A DNA stretch of 64,000 bases from Shiella aurantiaca (GTDB lineage Bacteria; Bacteroidota; Bacteroidia; Cytophagales; Cyclobacteriaceae): contig JAUHJS010000001.1 of assembly GCA_030412945.1 (NCBI GenBank), positions 573,709 through 637,708 of the forward strand. The letters run 5' to 3'. A program made the position numbers and the translations under genes. The notes under the pieces were generated by a model. That model searched no databases. It worked only from the letters and a program-made list of their open reading frames with translations, and was not told the DNA's origin. Each line of letters starts with the position of its first letter. The first letter of the stretch is position 1. Below are positions 27,009 through 36,020 of this stretch, piece after piece.

Positions 27009-29138
27009 ATGCGTACCCATTTTTTTTATCTGTTCCTTGGCTTGAGTGCAGCCGCTATCAGTTGCTCCTCTCCCACTTCTGAAAATACCAGCACGGCATT
27101 ACTTCCACCCGATGCCGCACAGGTACCTACCGAAACCTTACTTCATGGCATTAGCCTACGCGATGACTATGCCTGGTTGAAAGATAAAAGCAATCCGGAT
27201 GTAATCGCTTACCTAGAGGCCGAAAATGCCTATACCGACACACTCATGAGTTCTCAAAAAGAACTTATCAATTCACTATTTGAAGAAATGAAGGGCAGGA
27301 TTAAAGAAGAAGACCAAAGTGCCCCTATCAAAATTGACGACTATTACTACTATAATCGCAGTGTAAGTGGTAAACAGTACCGCGTGTATTGCCGCAAAAA
27401 AGGCAGTATGGAGGCTCCAGAAGAGGTACTTCTCGACCTCAACCAGCTGGCCGAAGGAAAGAAATTTCTTTCGATGGGAAATTATAGCATTAGCCCCAAC
27501 CACCAATACATGGCCTACACGCTCGACTCTACCGGAGCAGAAGTGTTTGACTTGTATGTGAAGGAATTAGCTAGCGGACAATTGCTGGAAGATGTCATTC
27601 CTAATGTCTCCTATTCCTTGGTATGGGGGCAAGATAACCAAACCCTTTTCTACAGCATCAATGACGAAACCAATCGTCCGTACAAGATTTTCAAACACAA
27701 GTTGGGCGTTTCGTACATGGAAGATATGCAGGTATTCCATGAGGAAGACGATCGCTATTTTGTATCCATCAGTCAAAGTAAAGATCGCCAATATCTGCTA
27801 ATAGATAATCACAGTAAAATCACTTCTGAAACCTATTATTTGCCTGTAAACGACCCCAATGGAGAATTCACCTTGTTCAGCCCAAGGGTAGATGGCGTAG
27901 AATACACGGTATACCCTTACCGAAATAAGTTTTTCATCTTGACCAATGACGGGGCAATCAATTATCGCTTAATGGAATGCTCGGGCGCTCAGACTAGCCG
28001 TAGTAATTGGAAAGAGGTAATTGCCGGACGCGATAGTGTGAAAATCGAAGGACTGGAGCTTTTTGCCAATCATTTGGTACTGTCAGAAAGAAGCCAAGGC
28101 TTACGCCAAATCAAGGTAATGAACCTTGCCAACAGAACTTCGTATTACGTGCCTTTCCCCGACCCTATGTACAATGTAAGTCTTGGAGGAAATGTGAACT
28201 ATACTAGTTCCAAGCTGCGTATTACCTATTCCTCGCTCGTTTGGCCCGAAAAGGTGTACGAGTTCGATATGAACAGCCAGGCCACACAAGATATCAAAGT
28301 AGAAGAAGTACCGGGCTATGACCCTGCTCAGTATCAATCCGAGCGCATTTATGCTACCGCCAGCGATGGCACACGTATTCCTATTTCTTTATTGTACAAA
28401 AAAGGAATGGAGAAAAATGGACAAAACCCTACCTATCTCTACGGCTATGGTTCGTACGGAAGCATTACCAATACCAGCTTCAATACCTCGCGTATCAGCC
28501 TGCTCGATAGGGGCTTTATCTATGCCGTAGCCCATATCAGGGGAAGTGGCGACTTGGGCGAACAATGGTACCAAGAGGGTAAATTCACCAAAAAGAAAAA
28601 CACCTTTACCGATTTCATTGCCTGTGCCGAACACCTGGCAGCCGAAAACTATACCAAAGCAGAGAAAATAGTAGCCGTGGGCGGAAGTGCCGGAGGATTG
28701 TTGATGGGAGCTGTGGCCAATATGAAACCCGAGGCTTTTGGCGTGATAGTGGCCAAAGTGCCTTTTGTGGATGTGATGAATACCATGCTTGATCCAAATC
28801 TCCCACTTACCGTAACCGAATATGAAGAATGGGGCAACCCGAACGAGAAAGAGTATTTTGAATACATGCTGAGCTATTCCCCTTACGACAATGTAAGCGC
28901 CCAAGACTACCCGCACATGCTTGTGACAGCCGGACTCAACGACCCGCGCGTAGGCTACTGGGAAGCGGCCAAATGGGTAGCCAAGCTCCGCGATTTGAAA
29001 ACTGACAACAAAGAGCTGCTCTTTAAAATCAACATGGGCGCAGGCCACATGGGAGCCTCCGGCCGATACAATTACTTAAAAGAAACGGCTTTTGAATACG
29101 CCTTCATTCTCGACAAAATAAATCCTCAAATTCAATAA
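27009..29138 (+). CDS. S9A prolyl oligopeptidase-family lipoprotein
   Basis: A 709-residue serine peptidase of the prolyl oligopeptidase/oligopeptidase B family. A lipobox (AAISC, lipidated Cys19) predicts anchoring in the periplasm or outer membrane. The N-terminal beta-propeller (about 60-440) begins DDYAWLKD. The hydrolase domain holds Ser560 in VGGSAGG, an Asp in GLNDPRVGYWE and the His in GAGHMGASGRY, a complete triad. It should cut short peptides after Pro or basic residues. The M1 peptidase gene follows 27 bases downstream, forming a peptide-scavenging pair. Confidence 0.93.
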   Translation: MRTHFFYLFLGLSAAAISCSSPTSENTSTALLPPDAAQVPTETLLHGISLRDDYAWLKDKSNPDVIAYLEAENAYTDTLMSSQKELINSLFEEMKGRIKEEDQSAPIKIDDYYYYNRSVSGKQYRVYCRKKGSMEAPEEVLLDLNQLAEGKKFLSMGNYSISPNHQYMAYTLDSTGAEVFDLYVKELASGQLLEDVIPNVSYSLVWGQDNQTLFYSINDETNRPYKIFKHKLGVSYMEDMQVFHEEDDRYFVSISQSKDRQYLLIDNHSKITSETYYLPVNDPNGEFTLFSPRVDGVEYTVYPYRNKFFILTNDGAINYRLMECSGAQTSRSNWKEVIAGRDSVKIEGLELFANHLVLSERSQGLRQIKVMNLANRTSYYVPFPDPMYNVSLGGNVNYTSSKLRITYSSLVWPEKVYEFDMNSQATQDIKVEEVPGYDPAQYQSERIYATASDGTRIPISLLYKKGMEKNGQNPTYLYGYGSYGSITNTSFNTSRISLLDRGFIYAVAHIRGSGDLGEQWYQEGKFTKKKNTFTDFIACAEHLAAENYTKAEKIVAVGGSAGGLLMGAVANMKPEAFGVIVAKVPFVDVMNTMLDPNLPLTVTEYEEWGNPNEKEYFEYMLSYSPYDNVSAQDYPHMLVTAGLNDPRVGYWEAAKWVAKLRDLKTDNKELLFKINMGAGHMGASGRYNYLKETAFEYAFILDKINPQIQ

Positions 29139-29165
29139 TTATATTTTCATTAATCATAACATCGT

Positions 29166-31001
29166 ATGAAACATACACTACGAACCCTTTCAGGCACCTT
29201 GACGCTGGTATTGTTTGCCTCGCTGGCCTTTGCACAGCCTGATCGCTGGCAGCAACGTGCCGAATATGTAATGGATGTGCAATTAGACGTGAGTAATCAC
29301 AACTATAAAGGCACGCAGAAACTCACCTATTACAACAACTCACCCGACACACTATACAAGGTGTTCTATCACCTCTACTTTAATGCTTTCCAGCCCAATA
29401 GCCAAATGGATGTGCGCTCACGTACCATTGCTGATCCTGACAGACGTGTGGGAAGTCGTATTGTAGCGCTGAAAGAAGATGAAATCGGTCGCCTTAGCGT
29501 AACCAAACTTAGCATGAATGGCAAAGCCGTAGACTTCAAAGAAGTGGGAACCATACTGGAGGTAACTTTGAACAAACCCATTCTTCCTAAGAGCAAAGTG
29601 GTTTTGGATATGGAGTTCAATGGCCAAGTGCCTTTGCAAATCCGCAGATCGGGCCGTGATAGCAAAGAAGGAATTGCTTACAGCATGACGCAATGGTATC
29701 CTAAATTAAGCGAATACGATTACCAAGGATGGCATGCCAACCCCTACATCGGTCGTGAATTCCATGGGGTTTGGGGTGATTTTGATGTAAAAATCACACT
29801 TGATTCTACCTACTTGGTAGGCGGAACAGGCGTTTTGCAAAACCCTGAACAAATCGGGCATGGCTACCTGCCTGCCGGAAAGGCCTTGAAAAGACCGAAT
29901 AACAAAAACCTGACTTGGCATTTCAAAGCACAAAACGTGCACGACTTTGCCTTTGCTGCCGATCCTGATTTTGTACACTACACCCGCCAAGTGGCCGGTG
30001 GCCCTGTAGTTCATATCATCTATCAGCCCGATAGCATCACCAATAAAACATGGCCGCAATTGGGCGATATCACCGTGAAGTTGATTGAATTCATGAACAA
30101 AAACTTTGGGGTATATCCGTATCCTCAATACACGGTGATTCAAGGCGGTGACGGTGGTATGGAATACGCCATGGCTACCCTCGTAACCGGACAAAGAAGC
30201 TGGGGAAGTTTAGTAGGTGTAACCGCACACGAACTAGCCCACAGCTGGTATCAGCAGATTTTGGCAACTAACGAAAGCTTGTATGCGTGGATGGACGAAG
30301 GCTATACCGAATACAGCAGCAGCTTGGCCTATGACCACGTGATGGGTACCAACGAAGGACATTCCGGTGGCTACAATAGCTATTTCGCCTTGGCCAAAAG
30401 TGGCAAAGAAGAGCCCATGAGTACCCATGCCGATCATTTCAATACCAATTTTGCTTACAGCCTCGATGCCTACAGCAAAGGCTGTGTATCCGTGGCGCAG
30501 TTGGCCTATGTAATCGGGCAAGAAAATGTGGACAAAGGGATGCGCGTGTATTTCAATACATGGAAATTCAAACATCCTAACCCTAACGATTTCAAGCGCA
30601 TCATGGAAAAACAATCAGGCTTGGAGCTTGACTGGTACTATGAGCATTGGGTGAACACTACCAATACCATCGATTATGGCATTAAAACCGTAGTAGGCGA
30701 TACCAAATCAACCAAAGTAACCCTAGAACGCGTAGGAAAAATGCCTATGCCTATCGACCTGTTGGTAGAGTATGCCGATGGTTCTAAAGAACTATTTTAC
30801 CTTCCTTTGGAAATCTTGAGAGGGGAAAAACCGCATACTGATACCTCCGTAAAAAGAACGGTGTTGGCCGACTGGCCTTGGACGCATCCAAGCTATGAAT
30901 TCAGCATTCCGAGAGCGGCTTCTGAAATCAAATCCCTCACCATCGACCCTTCCGGAAAGATGGCCGATGTGGAAAAAAACAACAATACCATCAAATTCTA
31001 A
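29166..31001 (+). CDS. Secreted M1-family metallopeptidase
   Basis: A 611-residue aminopeptidase-type enzyme with a signal peptide ending FAQ. Zinc ligands are His355 and His359 in HELAH, with Glu356 as base, and Glu378 exactly 18 residues later in WMDEGYTEY. The exopeptidase motif appears as GGMEYAMA instead of GAMEN, which is common in Bacteroidota M1 proteins. The N-terminal saddle domain (HNYKGTQKLTYYNNSPDTL) is intact. Together with the upstream S9 lipoprotein it probably degrades peptides outside the inner membrane. Confidence 0.93.
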   Translation: MKHTLRTLSGTLTLVLFASLAFAQPDRWQQRAEYVMDVQLDVSNHNYKGTQKLTYYNNSPDTLYKVFYHLYFNAFQPNSQMDVRSRTIADPDRRVGSRIVALKEDEIGRLSVTKLSMNGKAVDFKEVGTILEVTLNKPILPKSKVVLDMEFNGQVPLQIRRSGRDSKEGIAYSMTQWYPKLSEYDYQGWHANPYIGREFHGVWGDFDVKITLDSTYLVGGTGVLQNPEQIGHGYLPAGKALKRPNNKNLTWHFKAQNVHDFAFAADPDFVHYTRQVAGGPVVHIIYQPDSITNKTWPQLGDITVKLIEFMNKNFGVYPYPQYTVIQGGDGGMEYAMATLVTGQRSWGSLVGVTAHELAHSWYQQILATNESLYAWMDEGYTEYSSSLAYDHVMGTNEGHSGGYNSYFALAKSGKEEPMSTHADHFNTNFAYSLDAYSKGCVSVAQLAYVIGQENVDKGMRVYFNTWKFKHPNPNDFKRIMEKQSGLELDWYYEHWVNTTNTIDYGIKTVVGDTKSTKVTLERVGKMPMPIDLLVEYADGSKELFYLPLEILRGEKPHTDTSVKRTVLADWPWTHPSYEFSIPRAASEIKSLTIDPSGKMADVEKNNNTIKF

Positions 31002-31008
31002 GATTACG

Positions 31009-31038
31009 AAAAGCCGACTCCCGCGAGTCGGCTTTTTT
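31009..31038 (+). terminator. Intrinsic terminator of the peptidase operon
   Basis: AAAAGCCGACTC, loop CCGC, GAGTCGGCTTTTTT. A 12-pair perfect stem with a T tract, 8 bases after the M1 peptidase stop. Confidence 0.95.
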
Positions 31039-31078
31039 ATTCCTCTCCCTTCAAGGCCATTCCCAGCAATAAAACTCG

Positions 31079-31086
31079 TACCTTTG
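31079..31086 (+). promoter_or_regulatory. -7 box of the methyltransferase gene
   Basis: TACCTTTG matches TAnnTTTG, 22 bases upstream of the TTG start at 31109. The position supports the unusual start codon. The -33 element is weak. Confidence 0.5.
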
Positions 31087-31108
31087 TGATTCACTCTTCT
31101 TTATCGTT

Positions 31109-32008
31109 TTGCAACAAGGACACTCCGAACTCTTCTTTACTGATTATCGCGACTTCTGGTGGAACAAAGATTTCCTCGACCTAACCGCCAAAAGACTTCA
31201 ACTTTATCAATACCAACACATACTGGATATAGGCTGCGGCCAATGCCACTGGAGCAAACTGCTGGTGGATTATCTTGCCTATCCGGCCAAAATCACCGGA
31301 CTGGATAATGACCCCAAGTGGTCGAAAAACCCTTGGGATACCTGGGAATATTTTAATAGCAAGCAGGCCGACTTCGATTTAGTACATGGCAATGCCCATG
31401 CCCTACCTTTTCCCGACAACAGCTTTGATATGGTGACTTGCCAAACGGTGCTAATTCACGTAAAAGACCCGTTAAAAGCCATAGAGGAAATGAAACGCGT
31501 GGTGCGACCCGGTGGACTCATTTTGTGCGTGGAGCCGAATAACCGCATCCAAAATCTCCTTCAAACCTCGCTCACAGAAGACCGCAGCATTGAAGAAATC
31601 ATGGAACATGTGCAATATGCGCTCATTTGCGAGCAAGGCAAAAAACGCATGGGTCATGGCGACAACTCCGTAGGCGACCTCATCCCGGGTTTTATGCAGC
31701 AACTGGGTTTGGTAGAACTCAACGTGTCTTTATCGGATAAAGCCATCGCCATGTATCCGCCTTATACCTTAGAAGAACAGCAGGCCACCATGAACCAGTG
31801 GAAGCAAGGTAGTACGTGGCAAACCCAGCAGTATAACGACAAGGACTATTTTCTGGCATTTGGGGAAAAGTATCTCGATTTCTTCTACCGCTATCACGAA
31901 AAATACCCCCATACCGACAAACAAATCCATTCGGCAATTTCCACTCAGCATTATCATGCCGCAGGTGGGGCACTTATGTATTTAGTTTCGGGTCTAAAAC
32001 CTTGGTAA
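31109..32008 (+). CDS. Class I SAM-dependent methyltransferase
   Basis: A 299-residue enzyme with a Rossmann-type core. Motif I is LDIGCGQCHWSK, motif II ends ITGLDND, then ALPFPDNSFDMVTCQTVLIHV and MKRVVRPGGLILCVEPN, the ubiE/Methyltransf_11 pattern. The substrate is not evident. The start is a TTG: no in-frame ATG or GTG lies between it and the upstream promoter box, and conserved sequence begins soon after. The last 100 residues are specific to this protein. It is isolated between a terminator and an unknown gene. Confidence 0.82.
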   Translation: MQQGHSELFFTDYRDFWWNKDFLDLTAKRLQLYQYQHILDIGCGQCHWSKLLVDYLAYPAKITGLDNDPKWSKNPWDTWEYFNSKQADFDLVHGNAHALPFPDNSFDMVTCQTVLIHVKDPLKAIEEMKRVVRPGGLILCVEPNNRIQNLLQTSLTEDRSIEEIMEHVQYALICEQGKKRMGHGDNSVGDLIPGFMQQLGLVELNVSLSDKAIAMYPPYTLEEQQATMNQWKQGSTWQTQQYNDKDYFLAFGEKYLDFFYRYHEKYPHTDKQIHSAISTQHYHAAGGALMYLVSGLKPW

Positions 32009-32085
32009 CAAAGCCATTACTCTCTTTTTATTTTCTTCAAACCTTTTTAATTTACAAAGAGTTAGGGAAATAAAACTCCGAAAAT

Positions 32086-32559
32086 ATGGCAAAGGCAAAT
32101 CCTACTCTGATTGCGGCACTTCGTAGAACAGCCGATAAATTACAAAAAGGGGCTCCTTACCAATGGGGCCACATGGGAAGCTGCAATTGCGGCAACTTGG
32201 CGCAAGAAATTACCCAGTTGAGCAAGGCAGAAATCCACCAAATAGCCATGAAAAAATATGGCGACTGGACCGAACAAGTGCAGGATTTTTGCCCTACCAG
32301 CGGCTATCCTATGGACCACATGATTAGTATGTTAGTAGACGCTGGACTGGATACCACGGATTTGGCTCAATTAGAAAAGCTCTCAAACGCTGAAGTCAAT
32401 CTACGGATCAGGCAACAAGAACCCGGACGCTACCTAAAACACAATTTCAGGGACGATGTAATCCTTTATCTTCGCACATGGGCGATGCAATTGGAAGAAG
32501 AGTGGTTGAAAACAGCTACTAGCCCTTCCTTTTCTTTGCAAGCCATTTACAGTGAATAA
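32086..32559 (+). CDS. Conserved hypothetical protein with CxC motif
   Basis: I do not recognise this 157-residue soluble protein. It opens with a helical segment and a GSCNCGNLAQEITQL motif (two cysteines in CNC), with another cysteine in DFCPTSGYPMDH. The cysteine and histidine pattern could bind metal, but this is not shown. No signal peptide or membrane segment is seen. It lies between the methyltransferase and ligA, and a ligA promoter separates it from the ligase. The coding call rests on its length, its composition and the absence of competing frames. Confidence 0.65.
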   Translation: MAKANPTLIAALRRTADKLQKGAPYQWGHMGSCNCGNLAQEITQLSKAEIHQIAMKKYGDWTEQVQDFCPTSGYPMDHMISMLVDAGLDTTDLAQLEKLSNAEVNLRIRQQEPGRYLKHNFRDDVILYLRTWAMQLEEEWLKTATSPSFSLQAIYSE

Positions 32560-32573
32560 TCATAGAAAGTAGG

Positions 32574-32604
32574 TTGTCAAAAATAGCGATTTAACGTAGG
32601 TTTG
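32574..32604 (+). promoter_or_regulatory. Promoter of ligA
   Basis: TTG (32574-32576), a 20-base spacer, TAGGTTTG (32597-32604), then the ATG at 32622. A near-ideal Bacteroidota promoter with a very short leader. Confidence 0.65.
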
Positions 32605-32621
32605 GGAAAAAGAACCTTAGC

Positions 32622-35141
32622 ATGAATCGCGCAGAAGCACAGCAACGCATACTGGACTTATCGAACCAAATCAATTACTATAACCAGCGTTATTATCAAG
32701 ATAGCGTTTCGGAAATAAGTGATTTTGCCTTCGACCAATTGCTGCATGAGCTTATTGCCCTTGAAACACAGTTTCCGGAGCTTAAAGCCGATGATTCTCC
32801 TTCCCAGCGCGTAGGTGGCACCATCACCAAAACCTTCGAGACGGTCACCCACAAATACCCTATGCTATCGCTGGGCAATACCTATTCGCAGGAAGAATTG
32901 ATCGACTTCGATACGCGTATCCAGAAAGGGCTGGATGGAGACTCTTACGAATATATCAGCGAGCTAAAATTCGATGGGGTGGCCATTAGCCTTACTTATG
33001 ATAATCGCAAATTGGTACGTGCCGTTACCCGGGGCGATGGCACCCGTGGCGATAATATCACGGCCAATGCCAAAACCATACGTTCTATACCGCTTAAACT
33101 TCCTGATAATGCCTATGCCGGAGAATTTGAGGTGCGCGGGGAAGTATTTATGCCCCGCAGTGTGTTTGACCAAATCAATAAAGAAAAAGAAGACATTGGT
33201 GAAGCACCCTTAGCCAATCCGCGCAATGCAGCCAGTGGAACCTTGAAAATGCAGGATTCCAGCATAGTGGCTCAGCGCAAGCTCGACTGCTACCTCTATT
33301 CTTTTCTTTGTGATGAAAAACTGGCCAATACCCACGAAGAAGCCCTTCATCTTTTGGAGCAGTGGGGCTTTCAGGTTTCGCCCACGTATCGAAAATGTGC
33401 CGATATACAGGCTGTAATGCAGTACATCAGCGAATGGGAAACCAAGCGCTTGGAACTGCCGCTCGATACCGATGGCATTGTCATCAAAATCAATCAGTAC
33501 CAACAGCAGGAAGAACTCGGCTTTACGGCCAAGAGTCCTCGCTGGGCGATTTCGTATAAATACAAAGCCCAAAGTGCCAGCACGCGCCTGAATGGCATCA
33601 CTTATCAGGTGGGCCGCACCGGAGCCATTACGCCTGTGGCCGAATTGGCACCTGTGCTTTTGGCCGGAACCACCGTAAAGCGCGCCAGCCTGCACAATGC
33701 CAATGAAATTGCCCGTCTCGATCTCCGCATAGGCGACCATGTGTGGGTGGAAAAAGGAGGTGAAATCATCCCCAAAGTAACAGGCGTTGACCTAAGTCAG
33801 CGCCAGGCCGATAGCCAATCCTTTGTATTTACAAAAAACTGCCCTGTATGCGGCAGAGAACTTATCCGCTATGATGATGAAGCTGTTCATTATTGCCCTA
33901 ATCATTATCACTGTGCCCCCCAAGTGAGAGGAAGAGTTATTCATTTTGTATCCCGAAGGGCAATGAACATTGACAGCTTGGGTGAAGAAACTATTAACAC
34001 TTTTTTCAATGAAGGGTTTATTAGAAACATATCTGACATCTATTCTTTGGAAGCCAACTCATCCCAATTGATAGGTGTTGAAATTGACAGTAAAGAATAC
34101 ACTCATACTCACAACTTGTTTCTTTCATTAACCCTTCCAAAGACATTATTTGGAATATTGCATCCATGCAAACCAAAAGATAAAACAACCTTAAAAAATA
34201 TCACAGATCACATAATACAACCTGAGGATTTAAAATCTGCAAAAGAATTTATTGATTTTGACTTTAATCAATTGAAGAATTCCAGCTCTAGCATTATTGA
34301 CAGATTAACTAGTTTTCAGGCTTTTTTAACACTTTTCGCAGATACTTGTGAAATTCAAAATGAAGACGATATACCAATATCTATTACCATATCCTTCATT
34401 TTAAATCTTTCAAGGATAGAAACAGAGACATTGCTAGAGACTTCAAAAGGAAAAAGAAATATTTATCATTTACTCTCAGAACTTAAGAATAGAGATTTAT
34501 CTCTTTATGATAAGATTCAAGACGCTCTAGCAAGTAACACTGCAATCAAAGAGTCTATTCAAAAACTAAAAAACACAACGCTTCAGAAAAAATCAATTGA
34601 AGCTATAATTGGCGGAATTGAAGCCTCAAAACAACAAAGTTTCGACAAAGTCTTATTTGGATTAGGAATACGTCATATTGGAGAAACGAGTGCAAAAATA
34701 TTAGCATATCATTTCAAAAACATTGATAACCTCATAAATGCGGATTGGCAAACATTAGAAGAAGTTGATGGTATAGGCGAGATAATGGCTAAAAGTATTC
34801 AATACTACTTCAATGATGATGAGAATATTCATATCATTAATGAGTTAAAAAGACATAATTTAAAATTGGAGATTGATAATGCCTCGTCTAGCGATTTATT
34901 GGAATCAACTAAGCTTAGCGGATTAAAAATTCTTACTTCAGGAACTTTACAGAACTTTACAAGAGAACAATTTATTTCAGTGGTGGAAAAAAATGGGGGA
35001 GAATATTTAAAATCCGTTTCCAAAAAACTCTCATTTATTGTAGCCGGAGAAGATATGGGTCCTACCAAACGCCAAAAGGCTATTAAAGATGGAATAAAAA
35101 TTATTACTGAGTCTGATTTCTTAAAATTACTAGAGAATTGA
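32622..35141 (+). CDS. ligA: NAD-dependent DNA ligase, mosaic with inserted domain
   Basis: LigA seals nicks using NAD. At 839 residues it is well above the usual 650-700. Domain order: Ia and adenylation (1-315, Lys116 in ELKFDGVAI), OB-fold (to about 400), four-cysteine zinc finger (Cys407, 410, 425 and 431), an unexplained insertion (about 485-650), helix-hairpin-helix region (655-760, HIGETSAKIL, VDGIGEIMAKSI) and BRCT (765-839, AGEDMGPTK). All catalytic motifs are intact. GC by hand is 53% at 33001-33060 but 32% at 34081-34140, with the switch at about 33.83-33.97 kb. The C-terminal half is probably transferred. A 4-base TTGA overlap couples it to the exonuclease. Confidence 0.92.
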   Translation: MNRAEAQQRILDLSNQINYYNQRYYQDSVSEISDFAFDQLLHELIALETQFPELKADDSPSQRVGGTITKTFETVTHKYPMLSLGNTYSQEELIDFDTRIQKGLDGDSYEYISELKFDGVAISLTYDNRKLVRAVTRGDGTRGDNITANAKTIRSIPLKLPDNAYAGEFEVRGEVFMPRSVFDQINKEKEDIGEAPLANPRNAASGTLKMQDSSIVAQRKLDCYLYSFLCDEKLANTHEEALHLLEQWGFQVSPTYRKCADIQAVMQYISEWETKRLELPLDTDGIVIKINQYQQQEELGFTAKSPRWAISYKYKAQSASTRLNGITYQVGRTGAITPVAELAPVLLAGTTVKRASLHNANEIARLDLRIGDHVWVEKGGEIIPKVTGVDLSQRQADSQSFVFTKNCPVCGRELIRYDDEAVHYCPNHYHCAPQVRGRVIHFVSRRAMNIDSLGEETINTFFNEGFIRNISDIYSLEANSSQLIGVEIDSKEYTHTHNLFLSLTLPKTLFGILHPCKPKDKTTLKNITDHIIQPEDLKSAKEFIDFDFNQLKNSSSSIIDRLTSFQAFLTLFADTCEIQNEDDIPISITISFILNLSRIETETLLETSKGKRNIYHLLSELKNRDLSLYDKIQDALASNTAIKESIQKLKNTTLQKKSIEAIIGGIEASKQQSFDKVLFGLGIRHIGETSAKILAYHFKNIDNLINADWQTLEEVDGIGEIMAKSIQYYFNDDENIHIINELKRHNLKLEIDNASSSDLLESTKLSGLKILTSGTLQNFTREQFISVVEKNGGEYLKSVSKKLSFIVAGEDMGPTKRQKAIKDGIKIITESDFLKLLEN

Positions 35142-36019
35142 GGAGTTTTGTTTCCATAGATTTTGAAACTGCAAATCAGTATAGACAAAGCATTTGCTCT
35201 GTAGGAATTACAGTAGTGGAAGATTTCCAAATTGTTGATTCACATGAAGTGCTCATAAAACCAACACCTAATTATTTCAACTCCATGAATGTTGGAATAC
35301 ACGGAATCTCAGAAAATGACGTTTTAACAGCCCCCGCTTTTGACAATGTTTGGAAAAATCATATTAATTTAATTATTCAGGATAGGCTAGTGGTTTGTCA
35401 TAATGCATCTTTTGATATCAGTGCCCTAAAATATGCCCTAGATGCCTACAATTTACTCTATCCAACTATAAATTACCTTTGCACATATAGGTTATCTAAA
35501 CATCTGTTTGACAATATTGAAAATTACAAATTATCAACATTGAGCAAAATTTTCGATATCCCTTTAAATCATCATAACGCCAAAAGTGATTCAGAGGCTT
35601 GCGCCAAGCTACTCCTAAAAATCCTACAACAGAAAAACTATGATTCTGTAGCTGGCTTACTACGAGATGAAAATTTTGAATTGGGCTACTTAAGTCCACA
35701 TTCTTATTCTAGTTCCAAACCATTGCCTAGTAGGATACCAAAACTATATACTAAAAAAGACAATTCGAATAATATCATAAGCGATATCCTTCAAGGCAAA
35801 ACCTTTGTTATTTCCGGGGTATTCGAAAACTTTGAACGCGATGAACTGAAAGAACTGATTATACAAAACGGAGGCAAGGTATTATCTGGGATTTCCGGCA
35901 AACTCGATTACCTGCTGGCGGGTCAAAACATGGGGCCTGCCAAGCTGGAAAAAGCCCAAAAACTAGGAGTAAGCCTCCTTACTGAATCTGAATTTATGCA
36001 TCTTATAAACCCTGCCTAA
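35138..36019 (+). CDS. DEDDh exonuclease fused to a BRCT domain
   Basis: A 293-residue protein. Residues 1-170 form a DnaQ-like 3'-5' exonuclease with Exo I (SIDFET, Asp8 and Glu10), Exo II (CHNASFDISAL) and Exo III (HHNAKSDSEAC, His and Asp) all present. A BRCT domain (about 220-293) reads KTFVISGVFENFERDELKELI then LAGQNMGPAKLEKAQKLG, typical of LigA BRCT domains. The exonuclease part is AT-rich (28% GC by hand at 35461-35520), while the BRCT part is at genome level (53% at 35881-35940). The start is a TTG overlapping the ligA stop. No ATG fits upstream of the catalytic Asp. Confidence 0.85.
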   Translation: MRSFVSIDFETANQYRQSICSVGITVVEDFQIVDSHEVLIKPTPNYFNSMNVGIHGISENDVLTAPAFDNVWKNHINLIIQDRLVVCHNASFDISALKYALDAYNLLYPTINYLCTYRLSKHLFDNIENYKLSTLSKIFDIPLNHHNAKSDSEACAKLLLKILQQKNYDSVAGLLRDENFELGYLSPHSYSSSKPLPSRIPKLYTKKDNSNNIISDILQGKTFVISGVFENFERDELKELIIQNGGKVLSGISGKLDYLLAGQNMGPAKLEKAQKLGVSLLTESEFMHLINPA

Positions 36020-36020
36020 T

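Noticed and set aside
28389-29048. 219-codon frame opposite the S9 peptidase gene
   Set aside because: Low-complexity shadow with no motif. The sense strand encodes an intact catalytic triad.
33830-35820. AT-rich block read as a mobile element or prophage fragment
   Set aside because: No transposase, integrase, terminal repeats or target duplication. It merges smoothly into homologous coding sequence on both sides, which fits homologous recombination better.
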